From: Modestobacter sp. VKM Ac-2982
GTDB lineage: Bacteria > Actinomycetota > Actinomycetes > Mycobacteriales > Geodermatophilaceae
Length of the DNA: 64,000 bases
Direction of reading: 5' to 3'
Assembly (NCBI RefSeq): GCF_026967935.1
Contig: NZ_JAPVBL010000004.1
Span: forward strand, 62,001-126,000
A model generated the notes under the pieces. The model did no database searches and was not told where the DNA came from. It saw only the letters and a list, made by a program, of their open reading frames with translations. Shown here one piece after another: positions 8,564 through 18,467 of the stretch (its first letter is position 1; each line of letters begins with the position of its first letter). The position numbers were made by a program, and so were the translations under genes.

Positions 8564-9562
8564 TCAGCTGGACTCGCGCTGGACGATCGAGTAGCCCACT
8601 TCCACGTGCTGCGGGGCGATGTTCCGGTCGGCGATCCGCTGCACGACCGTCTCGACCGCCCGCTCGGCGATCTCCCGGCGCCCCGGGTCGACGGTGGTGA
8701 GCGTCGGCTGGGAGAACATGCCGTCGTCGGTGTTGTCGAAGCCGATCACCGCGACGTCGTCGGGGACCCGACGGCCGGCTGCGATCAGTGCGTGCATGGC
8801 ACCCAGGGCGAGGGTGTCGTTGAACGCGAACACCGCGTCGAAGTCGACCCCGGAGGCCATCAGCGCCTGCGCCGCCTCGGCACCCTCCCGGCGGTGCCAC
8901 AGCTCGGCCGGGCCCAGCAGACGCTCGTCGAACGGGATGCCCGCCGCGTCGAGCGCCGCGCGGTACCCCTGCAGGCGCAGTCCGGCCGAGCCGATCACCT
9001 CACCGGGGTGCGAGCCGACGACCGCGATGCGCCGGCGACCGCGGGCGAGGAGGTGCTCCGTGGCAGCGCGCGCCGCGGCCACGTTCTGCATGGTCACGTG
9101 GTCGACCGCGGGGTGGAAGAGGCGCTCGCCGAGCAGCACCAGCGGGGTGTCGATCTCGACGACCGCGGCGTCCTCGGCGGTGAGCCCCAGCGGGCTGAAC
9201 AGGAGACCGTCGACCATCCGCAGCCGGGCGCTGCCGAGCAGGTCGAGCTCCCGTTTGCGGTCCCGGTTGGTCTGCTCGATGAGCACGACCAGGCCCCGGC
9301 GCTCGGCCGCACGGATCACCTCGTCGGCCAGTTCGGCGAAGTACGGCAGCCGCAGCTCCGGGACGGCGAGGCTGATGGCGTCGCTGCGGCCGGACCGGAG
9401 GCTGCGCGCGGAGAGGTTCGGCTGGTACCCCAGCTGCGCGATGGCCTCCTGCACGCGCTGCCGGGTGCTGGGGCGGACGTGCGGGTAGTCGTTCACCACG
9501 TTCGACACCGTCTTGAAGGAGACCCCCGCAAGGCGGGCCACGTCGTGCAGTGTGGCGGCCAC
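8564..9562 (-). CDS. LacI-family transcriptional regulator
   Basis: Predicted repressor of the adjacent sugar operon, 332 residues. The N-terminal helix-turn-helix and hinge read VAATLHDVARLAGVSFKTVS (residues 1-20), then a periplasmic-binding-like ligand domain with VIGFDNTDDGMFSQPTLTTV near the C-terminus. The GTG at 9562 is the natural start; GGAGGAG lies about 10 nt upstream. Same strand as the sugar genes and directly upstream of their promoter, so it is probably their local regulator. Effector not determinable from sequence. Confidence 0.93.
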   Translation of the reverse strand: MAATLHDVARLAGVSFKTVSNVVNDYPHVRPSTRQRVQEAIAQLGYQPNLSARSLRSGRSDAISLAVPELRLPYFAELADEVIRAAERRGLVVLIEQTNRDRKRELDLLGSARLRMVDGLLFSPLGLTAEDAAVVEIDTPLVLLGERLFHPAVDHVTMQNVAAARAATEHLLARGRRRIAVVGSHPGEVIGSAGLRLQGYRAALDAAGIPFDERLLGPAELWHRREGAEAAQALMASGVDFDAVFAFNDTLALGAMHALIAAGRRVPDDVAVIGFDNTDDGMFSQPTLTTVDPGRREIAERAVETVVQRIADRNIAPQHVEVGYSIVQRESS

Positions 9563-9758
9563 GTCCGGTGTGCTCCTCCCTTTACCACCAGGCTGTCCGG
9601 CGTCTGCCTCGGCGGATCGGGGGTCTCCCCGACCTCGCCACCCTGGTCCTCCGGGAGACTGCCACAGCCCACCACCCCCGGGGACCCCCGGACGAGGCAC
9701 TCCCCCGGTGTCGACACCGGCCCTGCATCGTGTTCGGCCGGCCGTCCGGCGAGCCATC

Positions 9759-9764
9759 TAGATT
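9759..9764 (+). promoter_or_regulatory. -10 element for a leaderless selD transcript
   Basis: TAGATT ends 8 nt before the selD GTG, so the transcript should start at or within a base or two of the start codon. No Shine-Dalgarno is visible, consistent with a leaderless message. Confidence 0.45.
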
Positions 9765-9772
9765 GGTTCGAC

Positions 9773-10780
<1,008 letters not shown>

Positions 10781-10834
10781 GGCCCGGGGGTCACCCACGT
10801 CGCAGCGGTGGCGGTACTCGGTTAGCGTCCGCTC

Positions 10835-11800
10835 ATGCTCGCTGCCTTCGTCTCCACCCCCGCCCCCGAGGACCCGCTCTCCGTGCTGGAGGTCGGTGAC
10901 CGGCCGGAACCGGAGGCCCCCGAGGGCTGGACGACGGTCCAGGTGAAGGCCGCCTCGCTGAACCACCACGACCTGTTCAGCCTGCGCGGGGTCGGCCTGC
11001 CCGCCGAGCGGATGCCGATGATCCTGGGCTGCGACGCGGCGGGGATCGACGCCGACGGCAACGAGGTGGTCGTGCACGCGGTCCTCACCTCTCCCGGCTG
11101 GACCGGGGACGAGACGATGGACCCGAAGCGCTCGCTGCTGTCGGAGGTGCACCAGGGGACACTCGCCGAGCAGGTCGTCGTGCCGCGGCGCAACGTCGTC
11201 CCCAAGCCGGCCGAGCTCTCCTTCGCCGAGGCGGCCTGCCTGCCCACCGCCTGGCTGACCGCCTACCGGATGCTGTTCGTCCGCTCCGGACTGCGGCCCG
11301 GGTCGACGATCCTCGTGCAGGGCGCCAGCGGCGGGGTCGCCACGGCCCTGGTCAAGCTGGGCAGCGCAGCCGGCTATCGGGTGTGGGTGACCGGCCGCAC
11401 CGAGGAGAAGCGGACGGCGGCGCTCGCGCTCGGCGCGGACCAGGCGTTCGAGACCGGAGCCCGGCTCCCCGAGCGGGTGGACGGCGTGATGGAGACCGTC
11501 GGCGAGGCCACCTGGTCGCACAGCATCAAGTCGCTCAAGCCCGGCGGCGTGGTGGTGACCTGCGGGGCGACCACCGGCTTCAACCCCGGCGCCGAGCTGA
11601 ACCGGGTCTTCTTCACCCAGCTGTCGGTGATCGGCTCGACGATGGGCACCCGGGACGAGCTCGACGACCTGATCCAGATGTGCCGGATCACCGGGGTGCG
11701 GCCGCAGATCGACGTCGAGCTGCCGCTGTCCCAGGCCCGGGACGGCTTCGCCCGGATGCTCGAGGGCCGCACCGCCGGGAAGATCGTCTTCACGGTCTGA
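10835..11800 (+). CDS. Zinc-type alcohol dehydrogenase-like (MDR) oxidoreductase
   Basis: Medium-chain dehydrogenase/reductase of the quinone oxidoreductase type, 321 residues. A GroES-like N-terminal domain contains ASLNHHDLFSLRGVG, and the Rossmann domain contains the NAD(P)-binding motif VQGASGGVATALV around residues 153-165. The structural zinc cysteines of classic alcohol dehydrogenases are absent. The ATG at 10835 is 54 bp after selD on the same strand, but the pair need not be functionally linked. The substrate cannot be predicted. Confidence 0.88.
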   Translation: MLAAFVSTPAPEDPLSVLEVGDRPEPEAPEGWTTVQVKAASLNHHDLFSLRGVGLPAERMPMILGCDAAGIDADGNEVVVHAVLTSPGWTGDETMDPKRSLLSEVHQGTLAEQVVVPRRNVVPKPAELSFAEAACLPTAWLTAYRMLFVRSGLRPGSTILVQGASGGVATALVKLGSAAGYRVWVTGRTEEKRTAALALGADQAFETGARLPERVDGVMETVGEATWSHSIKSLKPGGVVVTCGATTGFNPGAELNRVFFTQLSVIGSTMGTRDELDDLIQMCRITGVRPQIDVELPLSQARDGFARMLEGRTAGKIVFTV

Positions 11801-11802
11801 GG

Positions 11803-12456
11803 TCAGGCCCGGGCGGTGACCCGATCGATCTTGGCGGCGAGCACCGGCCGGTCCTTGTCCGCGAGGAACGGCAGCACCGGCGTCAGCTCGGGCAGCCGCG
11901 ACCTCTCGGTCATCACGATCCGGAACGCGCCGGCCACCGTGATGCCGTGGTCGGGGCGGGACACGATCGTGACAGTGTCACCGGCACCCACCTCACCGGT
12001 CTCCAGCACCCGCAGGTAGGCGCCGGTGGCACCGCGGGCGGAGAATCGCTTCACCAGGTCCGGCACGCCCCAGTAGCGGGCGAAGTTGGCGCAGGGGGTG
12101 CGCCAGGCCGTCACCTGGAACAGCGCCGTCCCGACCCGCCACTGCTCACCGATGACGGCGTTGATTAGGTCGAGGCCGACGGTCCGCAAATTCTCGCCGA
12201 ACCGGCCGGGGGGCAGTTCCCGCTCCAGCTCGGCCACCCACCAGTCGGCGTCCTCCTGGGCGTAGGCGTAGACCGCCTGGCCCTCACCACCGTGGTGCTT
12301 CTTGTTGACCTGGACGTCGCCCTCCAGCCCGAGGGGGTGGACGGCGACCCGGCCCTCCACCGGCGACTTCCGGATCCCGGAGCGGTTCGGGCGCTTGTCC
12401 GGCAGCGGCAGCAGGTCCGCACCCGAGACGCAGACCGCGCTGACCCGCCCGTTCAC
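11803..12456 (-). CDS. MOSC domain protein
   Basis: MOSC domains bind molybdenum cofactor sulfur; stand-alone bacterial members of the YiiM type detoxify N-hydroxylated compounds or handle sulfur. The 217-residue protein has the family features [26 protein letters not shown] and the conserved cysteine in TPCANFARY (about C121). The GTG start at 12456 overlaps the lepA stop (GTGA), so it is translated with lepA. It ends 2 bp from the convergent MDR gene with no visible terminator. Confidence 0.87.
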   Translation of the reverse strand: MNGRVSAVCVSGADLLPLPDKRPNRSGIRKSPVEGRVAVHPLGLEGDVQVNKKHHGGEGQAVYAYAQEDADWWVAELERELPPGRFGENLRTVGLDLINAVIGEQWRVGTALFQVTAWRTPCANFARYWGVPDLVKRFSARGATGAYLRVLETGEVGAGDTVTIVSRPDHGITVAGAFRIVMTERSRLPELTPVLPFLADKDRPVLAAKIDRVTARA

Positions 12457-14300
12457 TTGGGCTTGCTGGCGGTGGACTCGTTGGTGGAGAGCGCGGCCAC
12501 GAAGGCCTCCTGGGGGACCTCGACGCGGCCGACCATCTTCATCCGCTTCTTGCCCTCCTTCTGCTTCTCCAGCAGCTTCCGCTTACGGGTGATGTCACCG
12601 CCGTAGCACTTGGCCAGCACGTCCTTGCGGATCGCGCGGACCGTCTCGCGGGCGATCACCCGGGAACCGACGGCGGCCTGGATCGGCACCTCGAACTGCT
12701 GGCGCGGGATGAGCTCGCGCAGCTTGCCGGCCATCAGCACGCCGTAGCTGTACGCCTTGTCGGTGTGCACGATCGCGGAGAACGCGTCGACGGCCTCGCC
12801 CTGCAACAGGATGTCGACCTTCACCAGCTTGGACTCCTGCTCGCCGGCCTCGGCGTAGTCCAGGCTGGCGTAGCCCCGGGTGCGGGACTTCAGCGCGTCG
12901 AAGAAGTCGAAGATGATCTCGCCGAGCGGCAGGGTGTACCGGAGCTCGACCCGCGACTCCGACAGGTAGTCCATCCCGCCGAGCTGCCCGCGGCGCCCCT
13001 GGCAGAGCTCCATGATCACGCCGGTGTAGTCGCTCGGCGCGATGATCGTGGCCTTGACGATCGGCTCGTAGATCGTGCCGATCTTGCCGCTGGGCCAGTC
13101 GCTCGGGTTGGTCACGGTGACCTCGGAGCCGTCCTCCATGATCACCCGGTAGACCACGTTGGGCGCGGTGGAGATGAGGCTGATGCCGGCCTCGCGCTCC
13201 AGCCGCTCGCGGACGATCTCCAGGTGCAGCAGGCCGAGGAAGCCGACCCGGAACCCGAAGCCCAGCGCCGCCGACGTCTCCGGCTCGTAGGTCAGCGCGG
13301 CGTCGTTGAGCAGCAGCTTGTCCAGCGCCTCGCGCAGCAGCGGGTAGTCGCTGCCGTCGATCGGGTAGAGGCCGGAGTAGACCATCGGCTTCGGGTCGCG
13401 GTAGCCACCGATCGACTCGGCCGCCGGCTTGTGCTGGAGGGTGACGGTGTCACCGACGCGGGACTGGCGGACGTCCTTCACCCCGGTGATGAAGTAGCCG
13501 ACCTCGCCGACGCCCAGGCTGTCCACCTGCTTGGGCTCGGGGGAGATGACGCCGATCTCCAGCAGTTCGTGCGTGGCGCCGGTCGACATCATCTTGATCT
13601 TGTCGCGGGCGGAGATCCGGCCGTCGACGACCCGGACGTAGGTGATCACGCCGCGGTAGATGTCGTAGACGGAGTCGAAGATCATCGCCCGCGCGGGGCC
13701 CTCGTCGGCACCGGTCGGCGCGGGGACCTCCTGGACGATCCGGTCGAGCAGCTCCGGCACGCCCTGGCCGGTCTTGCCGCTGACCCGGAGCACGTCGTCG
13801 GGGTCGCAGCCGATGATGTGGGCGATCTCGGCGGCGTACTTCTCCGGCTGCGCCGCGGGCAGGTCGATCTTGTTGAGCACGGGGATGATCGCGAGATCGT
13901 TCTCCAGCGCCAGGTACAGGTTGGCCAGCGTCTGGGCCTCGATGCCCTGGGCGGCGTCGACCAGCAGGACGGCGCCCTCGCAGGCGGCCAGCGAGCGGGA
14001 CACCTCGTAGGTGAAGTCGACGTGCCCCGGGGTGTCGATCATGTCGAGCACGAACTCGGTGCTGGTGTCCTCGCCGCTGCGGGGCGTCCAGGGCAGGCGG
14101 ACGTTCTGCGCCTTGATGGTGATGCCGCGCTCGCGCTCGATGTCCATCCGGTCGAGGTACTGGGCGCGCATGTTGCGCCCCTCGACGAGCCCGGTCACCT
14201 CGAGCATGCGGTCGGCCAGCGTCGACTTGCCGTGGTCGATGTGGGCGATGATGCAGAAGTTCCGGATCCGGGCGGGATCGGTGGATGCAGGAGTCGTCAC
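12453..14300 (-). CDS. lepA: Elongation factor 4 (LepA)
   Basis: Ribosome-associated GTPase that back-translocates or remodels stalled ribosomes; 615 residues. G1 AHIDHGKST at 19-27, G3 DTPGHVDF, G4 NKIDLP, then EF-G-like domains and the LepA-specific C-terminal domain ending near [22 protein letters not shown]. The GTG at 14300 ([18 protein letters not shown]) is the correct start; the frame is open for another 70 codons upstream without similarity. Divergent from rpsT, a common actinobacterial arrangement. Confidence 0.96.
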   Translation of the reverse strand: MTTPASTDPARIRNFCIIAHIDHGKSTLADRMLEVTGLVEGRNMRAQYLDRMDIERERGITIKAQNVRLPWTPRSGEDTSTEFVLDMIDTPGHVDFTYEVSRSLAACEGAVLLVDAAQGIEAQTLANLYLALENDLAIIPVLNKIDLPAAQPEKYAAEIAHIIGCDPDDVLRVSGKTGQGVPELLDRIVQEVPAPTGADEGPARAMIFDSVYDIYRGVITYVRVVDGRISARDKIKMMSTGATHELLEIGVISPEPKQVDSLGVGEVGYFITGVKDVRQSRVGDTVTLQHKPAAESIGGYRDPKPMVYSGLYPIDGSDYPLLREALDKLLLNDAALTYEPETSAALGFGFRVGFLGLLHLEIVRERLEREAGISLISTAPNVVYRVIMEDGSEVTVTNPSDWPSGKIGTIYEPIVKATIIAPSDYTGVIMELCQGRRGQLGGMDYLSESRVELRYTLPLGEIIFDFFDALKSRTRGYASLDYAEAGEQESKLVKVDILLQGEAVDAFSAIVHTDKAYSYGVLMAGKLRELIPRQQFEVPIQAAVGSRVIARETVRAIRKDVLAKCYGGDITRKRKLLEKQKEGKKRMKMVGRVEVPQEAFVAALSTNESTASKPK

Positions 14301-14397
14301 AGTGCGCCCATCGTCCCACGGACTGCGCCCGGACAGGACGATTGCCCGGCGACGACGTCGCGCGCGGCTCTGCCGGGCCGGATCGGACCCGCACCGG

Positions 14398-14427
14398 TTG
14401 GGGTGCGGGGCGGCGTGCTGGTATCTT
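14398..14427 (+). promoter_or_regulatory. Probable rpsT promoter
   Basis: TTGGGT (14398-14403), an 18-bp spacer, then TATCTT (14422-14427). The start would be near 14434, leaving an untranslated leader of about 80 nt before the rpsT GTG. Confidence 0.5.
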
Positions 14428-14512
14428 TGCAAGCCGGTCCGCGCTGCGCTTCGTTGTGCCGTGGACGCACTGTCAGAAGTACACCTCCCTGCGACACATC
14501 CGAGGCTCACGC

Positions 14513-14773
14513 GTGGCGAACATCAAGTCCCAGATCAAGCGGATCAAGACGAACGAGATCGCTCGTCAGCGCAACGTCGCTGTCCGCTCCGCCCTGAAGA
14601 CGCAGGTCCGGCGTTTCCGCACGGCCGCCGACGCCGGGGACAAGGCAGCGGCCGAGGCCGCCCTCGCGACCGCCTCGAAGGCCCTGGACAAGGCCGCCAG
14701 CAAGGGCGTCATCCACAAGAACCAGGCCGCCAACCGCAAGTCGGCGCTGGCCAAGAAGGTCGCCAGCCTCTGA
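14513..14773 (+). CDS. rpsT: 30S ribosomal protein S20
   Basis: Primary 16S rRNA-binding protein of the small subunit body, 86 residues, very basic: [20 protein letters not shown] at the N-terminus and [16 protein letters not shown] near the C-terminus, both diagnostic of S20. The start is GTG at 14513; the open frame upstream is not similar to S20. Transcribed alone between its promoter and a strong terminator. Confidence 0.97.
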   Translation: MANIKSQIKRIKTNEIARQRNVAVRSALKTQVRRFRTAADAGDKAAAEAALATASKALDKAASKGVIHKNQAANRKSALAKKVASL

Positions 14774-14787
14774 GCTGCGCACCGCTC

Positions 14788-14828
14788 CGCGACGAGCCCC
14801 CTCCCTGCACGGGAGGGGGCTCGTCGCG
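14788..14828 (+). terminator. rpsT terminator
   Basis: Perfect 18-bp GC-rich stem (14788-14805 with 14811-14828) and 5-nt loop, starting 15 bp after the rpsT stop. It lies between convergent rpsT and holA and could act in both directions. Confidence 0.85.
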
Positions 14829-14873
14829 TCTGTGGCCGTCCACCGAGGCCGGTTCACCTCGTTGCACCGAGCC

Positions 14874-14924
14874 GGTGACCCGGTCGGGACGGTGATCCGG
14901 TCGGGACGGTGATCCGGTCGGGGC
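14874..14924. repeat. Three tandem 17-bp repeats beside the holA stop
   Basis: Three consecutive copies of a 17-mer of the form GGTGAYCCGGTCGGGRC at 14874-14890, 14891-14907 and 14908-14924, differing at two positions. The array ends 2 bp before the holA stop codon. No function is apparent. Confidence 0.8.
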
Positions 14925-14925
14925 G

Positions 14926-15930
14926 TCAGCGGAGGGCGCGGGCCCGCCCGCCGGCCGCGGCCGCGCGGATGTCCACCATCCGGCGGATCGCTCGTTCCAG
15001 GGCGTAGTCGGCGCTGGCGGCGGCGCCCTTCACGTCGGCGTTGAGGTCGGCGGCCACCCCGATCGCCTGCTGCAACGCGTCGATGCTCCAGCCACGTGCC
15101 TGGGTCTGCGCCTTCTTCACCTTCCACGGCGGGAGCTTGAGCTGGCGGGCCAGCTCGCCGATGTTCGTCGTGTTCAGCGAGGCGACCCGGGCGGCGGTGC
15201 GGACCCCGTCGGCCAGCGCGTCGGCGATCAGCACGTGGGCCACCCCGCGGTCCAGTGCCCAGCGCAGCATCTCGACCGAGCCGGCCATGTCCCCGACCAG
15301 CACCCGTTCGGCGACGGTGAACCCGGTGACCTCGGCCTGGCCCCGGTGGAAGCGGGCGACGGCGTCGGCGTCGATGACCCCACCGAAGTCCGACACGAGC
15401 TGGCTGGCGGCCGCGGAGAGCCCGCGGAGGTCGTTGCCCACCGCCTCCAGCAACGCGGTCACCGCGTCCGGGGTGATCTTGCCGCCGGCGAACCGCACCT
15501 CGTTGCGCACGAACGCGACCCGCTCCCCCGCCGAGCTGATCTTCGGGCACTCGTCGACCGCCGCCCCGGCTGCCTTGAACGCCTTCAGCAGCGCCTCGTT
15601 GCGCTTGCCGCCGGAGTGGACGACGACCAGCGTGAGCTCGGGGTCGGGCTCCTTGGTGTAGCTCACGAGGGAGTCGGCCAGCGCCGCCGCGGACTCCTGC
15701 ACCCCGGTGACGACGACCAGCCGGTGCCCACCGAACAGGGAGGGCGCCAGCACGTCGGCCAGCTGGCCGACCGCCAGGCCGGCTGCGGGGAGCTCGTGCT
15801 CCTCGCTGTCGGGGTGGCGTTCGCGGACCGCCGCGCGCACCGCGGAGACGGCGCGGGCGCGCAGCAGCTCCTCCTCGCCCACCACGACCCGGAGCCGGGA
15901 GGTCGGTGCCGGAGGTGCTGCAGTTGCCAC
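14926..15930 (-). CDS. holA: DNA polymerase III subunit delta
   Basis: Clamp-loader subunit that opens the sliding clamp; 334 residues when started at the GTG at 15930. It has the HolA pattern: RLRVVVGEEELLRARAV, LFGGHRLVVV, ISSAGERVAFVRNEV and the C-terminal LKLPPWKVKKAQTQARGWS. There is no stop codon between comEC and this start: the same frame is open from the comEC ATG at 18465 to this stop, so the gene may be translated independently from the internal GTG or as the end of a ComEC-HolA fusion. Independent initiation seems likelier because HolA must be soluble, but the sequence does not settle it. Confidence 0.88.
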   Translation of the reverse strand: MATAAPPAPTSRLRVVVGEEELLRARAVSAVRAAVRERHPDSEEHELPAAGLAVGQLADVLAPSLFGGHRLVVVTGVQESAAALADSLVSYTKEPDPELTLVVVHSGGKRNEALLKAFKAAGAAVDECPKISSAGERVAFVRNEVRFAGGKITPDAVTALLEAVGNDLRGLSAAASQLVSDFGGVIDADAVARFHRGQAEVTGFTVAERVLVGDMAGSVEMLRWALDRGVAHVLIADALADGVRTAARVASLNTTNIGELARQLKLPPWKVKKAQTQARGWSIDALQQAIGVAADLNADVKGAAASADYALERAIRRMVDIRAAAAGGRARALR

Positions 15931-18465
15931 GGGCCCATGCTGCCACGGGGCCCCGACGGGACCGGTGCGCCGACGGGACCGGGTCGCCACCCCACCCGCT
16001 GGCCTTGCCTGTGACGTGCGCGCCCCCGACGAACCCGCCCTTGACGCACCGAGCTCCGGCGGCTGGCGCCCGGCATCGGCGCGCAGCACGGCGTCCGGTC
16101 CCCGCACCGCCACTCCCCACTCCCCCGCCCGGCCCACCACCGCGACGTCGCCGTCCCGGTCGGTGCGGTAGGTGCGCATCCCCGCGTCGGCCACCCAGTC
16201 CAGCAGCCGCCGGGTCGGGTGGCCGTAGCTGTTGTCGGCGCCCACCGAGATCAGCGCGACGGCCGCCCCGCTGGCAGCGAGAAAGCCAGGGTCGGCGTCG
16301 GCGCTGCCGTGGTGCGGCACCTTGAACACGTCGGCGCCCAGGTCGAGGCCGGCCGCCACCAGGCGCGCCTCCGCCCCCGCACCGAGGTCGCCGGTGAGCA
16401 GCACCCGCACGCCGCGCTGGGTGGCCCGCACGACGAGGCTGAGGTCGTTGGGCTCGGCCCCGGCGACGGCCTCGGCCGGGTCGGGGGCCAGCACCTCGAA
16501 ACCGGCGCTGCCCACCGTGCGCCGGTCCCCCGGCCGGAGGACGACGTGCTGCGCGCCGGCCTCGGCCACCGCCCGGTCCAGCCGGGGCACCCGTTCGTCG
16601 TCGGGCGTCAGCGCCCCGGTGGCCACCTCCCCGACGTCCCGCCCGGCCAGCGCGCCGGCGAGCCCGCCCACGTGGTCGGCGTCCAGGTGCGAGAGGAGGA
16701 CCAGTGGCAGGCGGTCGACCCCCAACCGGCGCAGGCAGCCGTCGACGAGCGCGGGATCCGGGCCGGCGTCGACCAGCACCGCCTCGTCGGGACCGGTCGG
16801 CAGCACGAGCGCATCGCCCTGGCCGACGTCGCAGGCCACCACGACCGTGTCGGGCAGCGGCCACCCCCGGCCGGCCTGGCGCAACGGCCAACCGATCAGC
16901 ACGACGCCCAGCAGGGCGGCCACCGCCAGCGGACGCAGCCGGGGCCACCGCCACAGCGCCCAGACCGCGACGGCGAGGAGCACGGCGAGCAGGACCGCAC
17001 CCCAGGTGCCGGCCGGCCAGCCGGTGGTGCCGTCGGGCACCGCCGCAGCGCGCTCGGCGACGACGACCAGCCAGCGCACCGGCCAGCCGGCCAGCCAGGT
17101 GAGCACGTCGGCCAACCAGGGCGCGGCGGGCGACACCAGGGCGGCCAGCACGCCCAGCACGGTCGCCGGCGGCACCGCGGGTGCGGCCAGCAGGTTGGCC
17201 GGCAGGGACACCAGGCTGACCAGCCCGGCGAGACCGGCCACCAGGGGTGCGGTGGCCAGGCCGGCGGCCGCGCTGACCGCCACGGCGTCGGCCACCGGCC
17301 GGGGCGCGCGGTGCCGGCGGAGCGCCCGGGACCACCCCGGGGCCAGCAGCACGATCGCCGCCGTGGCAGCGACCGACAGGGCGAACCCGACGTCGCTGGC
17401 CAGCCCGGGTGAGAGGAGCAGCAGCACCAGCACGGTGACCGCCAGCGCCGGCACCGCGGCACGGGCCCGACCGGAGGCCAGCGCCAGCACCGCCACCACG
17501 CCCATGGCCGCCGCCCGCAGCACGCTGGCCCCCGGGCGGGCGAGGACGACGAACCCCGCGATCGCCAGCGCCGCGGCCAGCGCCTGCCACCGCCGGTCGA
17601 CGGCCCGGGCCCGCAGCGGCCACAGCACCAGGCCGACCACGATCGCCACGTTGGCCCCGGAGACGGCGGTCAGGTGGGCCAGACCCGCCCGCCGGAACTC
17701 CTCGACCAGCGCGGGGTCCATGGCACTGGTGTCCCCCACCACCAGGCCGGGCAGCAGCCCGGCGGCGCGGTCGGGCAGGGTCCGGGCAGCCGACTCGGCC
17801 AGCCCGGTGCGCAGGGACCCGGCGACGTCCTGGATCTCGCCGGGCCCACCCACCGGCTCGGGTGGTGAGCGCGCCGACAGGACCGCCACGACGTCGTCCC
17901 GCGGCTCCGCCGGCCGCACCAGGACGTGGAGCCGCACCGACTGACCGGGCAGCAGCCCGGCCCACTCCTCGGCGGCACCGAAGAGCAGCACCGGGTCATC
18001 GCCGCCCGTCTCGTCCCCGGCCAGGGAGGCGGTGCCGTGGACCAGCACCCGGGCTGCGCCGGCGCCGGCCACCGGCCGGGGGTCGTCGGTCAGCTCCAGG
18101 AGCACCTCCACGACCGACCCGCGGTCGGCGAGCGCCAGCAGCGGGGCGGCCGCCCGCGCCTGGGCCCGGACCGCCGAGGTGGCTCCGGTGACGGTGACCG
18201 CCGCCAGGCAGCCGATGACGACCCCGCGCGCCGCGACCTGACGGAGCGCGCCGGCCCGGTGGGACCGGCCGGCCAGCAGCAGGCCGGCGGCGCCCAGGGC
18301 CGAGGCAGCCGCGAGGGCGAGGAGCAGGCCGGCGGGCAGGTGAGGTGCCAGCAGGGTCAGCACCCACACGGTGAGCGCAGGAGGGACGAGGCGCAGGTCG
18401 AGCCAGGACCACCGGTCGGTCGTCTGCACGCGGTGGACCGGCCGTCCCGCGCCGGGCGGTGGCAT
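14926..18465 (-). CDS. comEC: ComEC/Rec2-type competence protein, reading in frame into HolA
   Basis: ComEC forms the inner-membrane channel for single-stranded DNA uptake. The frame starts at the ATG at 18465. The first 770 or so residues have a hydrophobic N-terminal region, the competence membrane domain with TAVSGANVAIVVGLV, and a metallo-beta-lactamase-like domain with LSHLDADHVGGLAGAL and VPHHGSADADPGFL. After about residue 775 comes a low-complexity linker rich in Ala, Gly, Arg and Ser, and from residue 846 the sequence is complete HolA. The whole frame is 1179 codons with no stop. Family members normally end after the lactamase domain, so this is either a true fusion, a lost comEC stop, or a frameshift in the assembly hiding one. 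comEA is 2 bp upstream on the same strand. Confidence 0.8.
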   Translation of the reverse strand: MPPPGAGRPVHRVQTTDRWSWLDLRLVPPALTVWVLTLLAPHLPAGLLLALAAASALGAAGLLLAGRSHRAGALRQVAARGVVIGCLAAVTVTGATSAVRAQARAAAPLLALADRGSVVEVLLELTDDPRPVAGAGAARVLVHGTASLAGDETGGDDPVLLFGAAEEWAGLLPGQSVRLHVLVRPAEPRDDVVAVLSARSPPEPVGGPGEIQDVAGSLRTGLAESAARTLPDRAAGLLPGLVVGDTSAMDPALVEEFRRAGLAHLTAVSGANVAIVVGLVLWPLRARAVDRRWQALAAALAIAGFVVLARPGASVLRAAAMGVVAVLALASGRARAAVPALAVTVLVLLLLSPGLASDVGFALSVAATAAIVLLAPGWSRALRRHRAPRPVADAVAVSAAAGLATAPLVAGLAGLVSLVSLPANLLAAPAVPPATVLGVLAALVSPAAPWLADVLTWLAGWPVRWLVVVAERAAAVPDGTTGWPAGTWGAVLLAVLLAVAVWALWRWPRLRPLAVAALLGVVLIGWPLRQAGRGWPLPDTVVVACDVGQGDALVLPTGPDEAVLVDAGPDPALVDGCLRRLGVDRLPLVLLSHLDADHVGGLAGALAGRDVGEVATGALTPDDERVPRLDRAVAEAGAQHVVLRPGDRRTVGSAGFEVLAPDPAEAVAGAEPNDLSLVVRATQRGVRVLLTGDLGAGAEARLVAAGLDLGADVFKVPHHGSADADPGFLAASGAAVALISVGADNSYGHPTRRLLDWVADAGMRTYRTDRDGDVAVVGRAGEWGVAVRGPDAVLRADAGRQPPELGASRAGSSGARTSQARPAGGVATRSRRRTGPVGAPWQHGPVATAAPPAPTSRLRVVVGEEELLRARAVSAVRAAVRERHPDSEEHELPAAGLAVGQLADVLAPSLFGGHRLVVVTGVQESAAALADSLVSYTKEPDPELTLVVVHSGGKRNEALLKAFKAAGAAVDECPKISSAGERVAFVRNEVRFAGGKITPDAVTALLEAVGNDLRGLSAAASQLVSDFGGVIDADAVARFHRGQAEVTGFTVAERVLVGDMAGSVEMLRWALDRGVAHVLIADALADGVRTAARVASLNTTNIGELARQLKLPPWKVKKAQTQARGWSIDALQQAIGVAADLNADVKGAAASADYALERAIRRMVDIRAAAAGGRARALR

Positions 18466-18467
18466 GG

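Noticed and set aside
12765-14597. Plus-strand frame of 610 codons opposite lepA
   Set aside because: Composition typical of a GC shadow (repeated VDHV, GAGV, VGQR) and fully antisense to a strongly conserved gene.
14874-14924. Tandem 17-bp units as a CRISPR array
   Set aside because: The units are directly adjacent with no spacers, and no cas genes are present.
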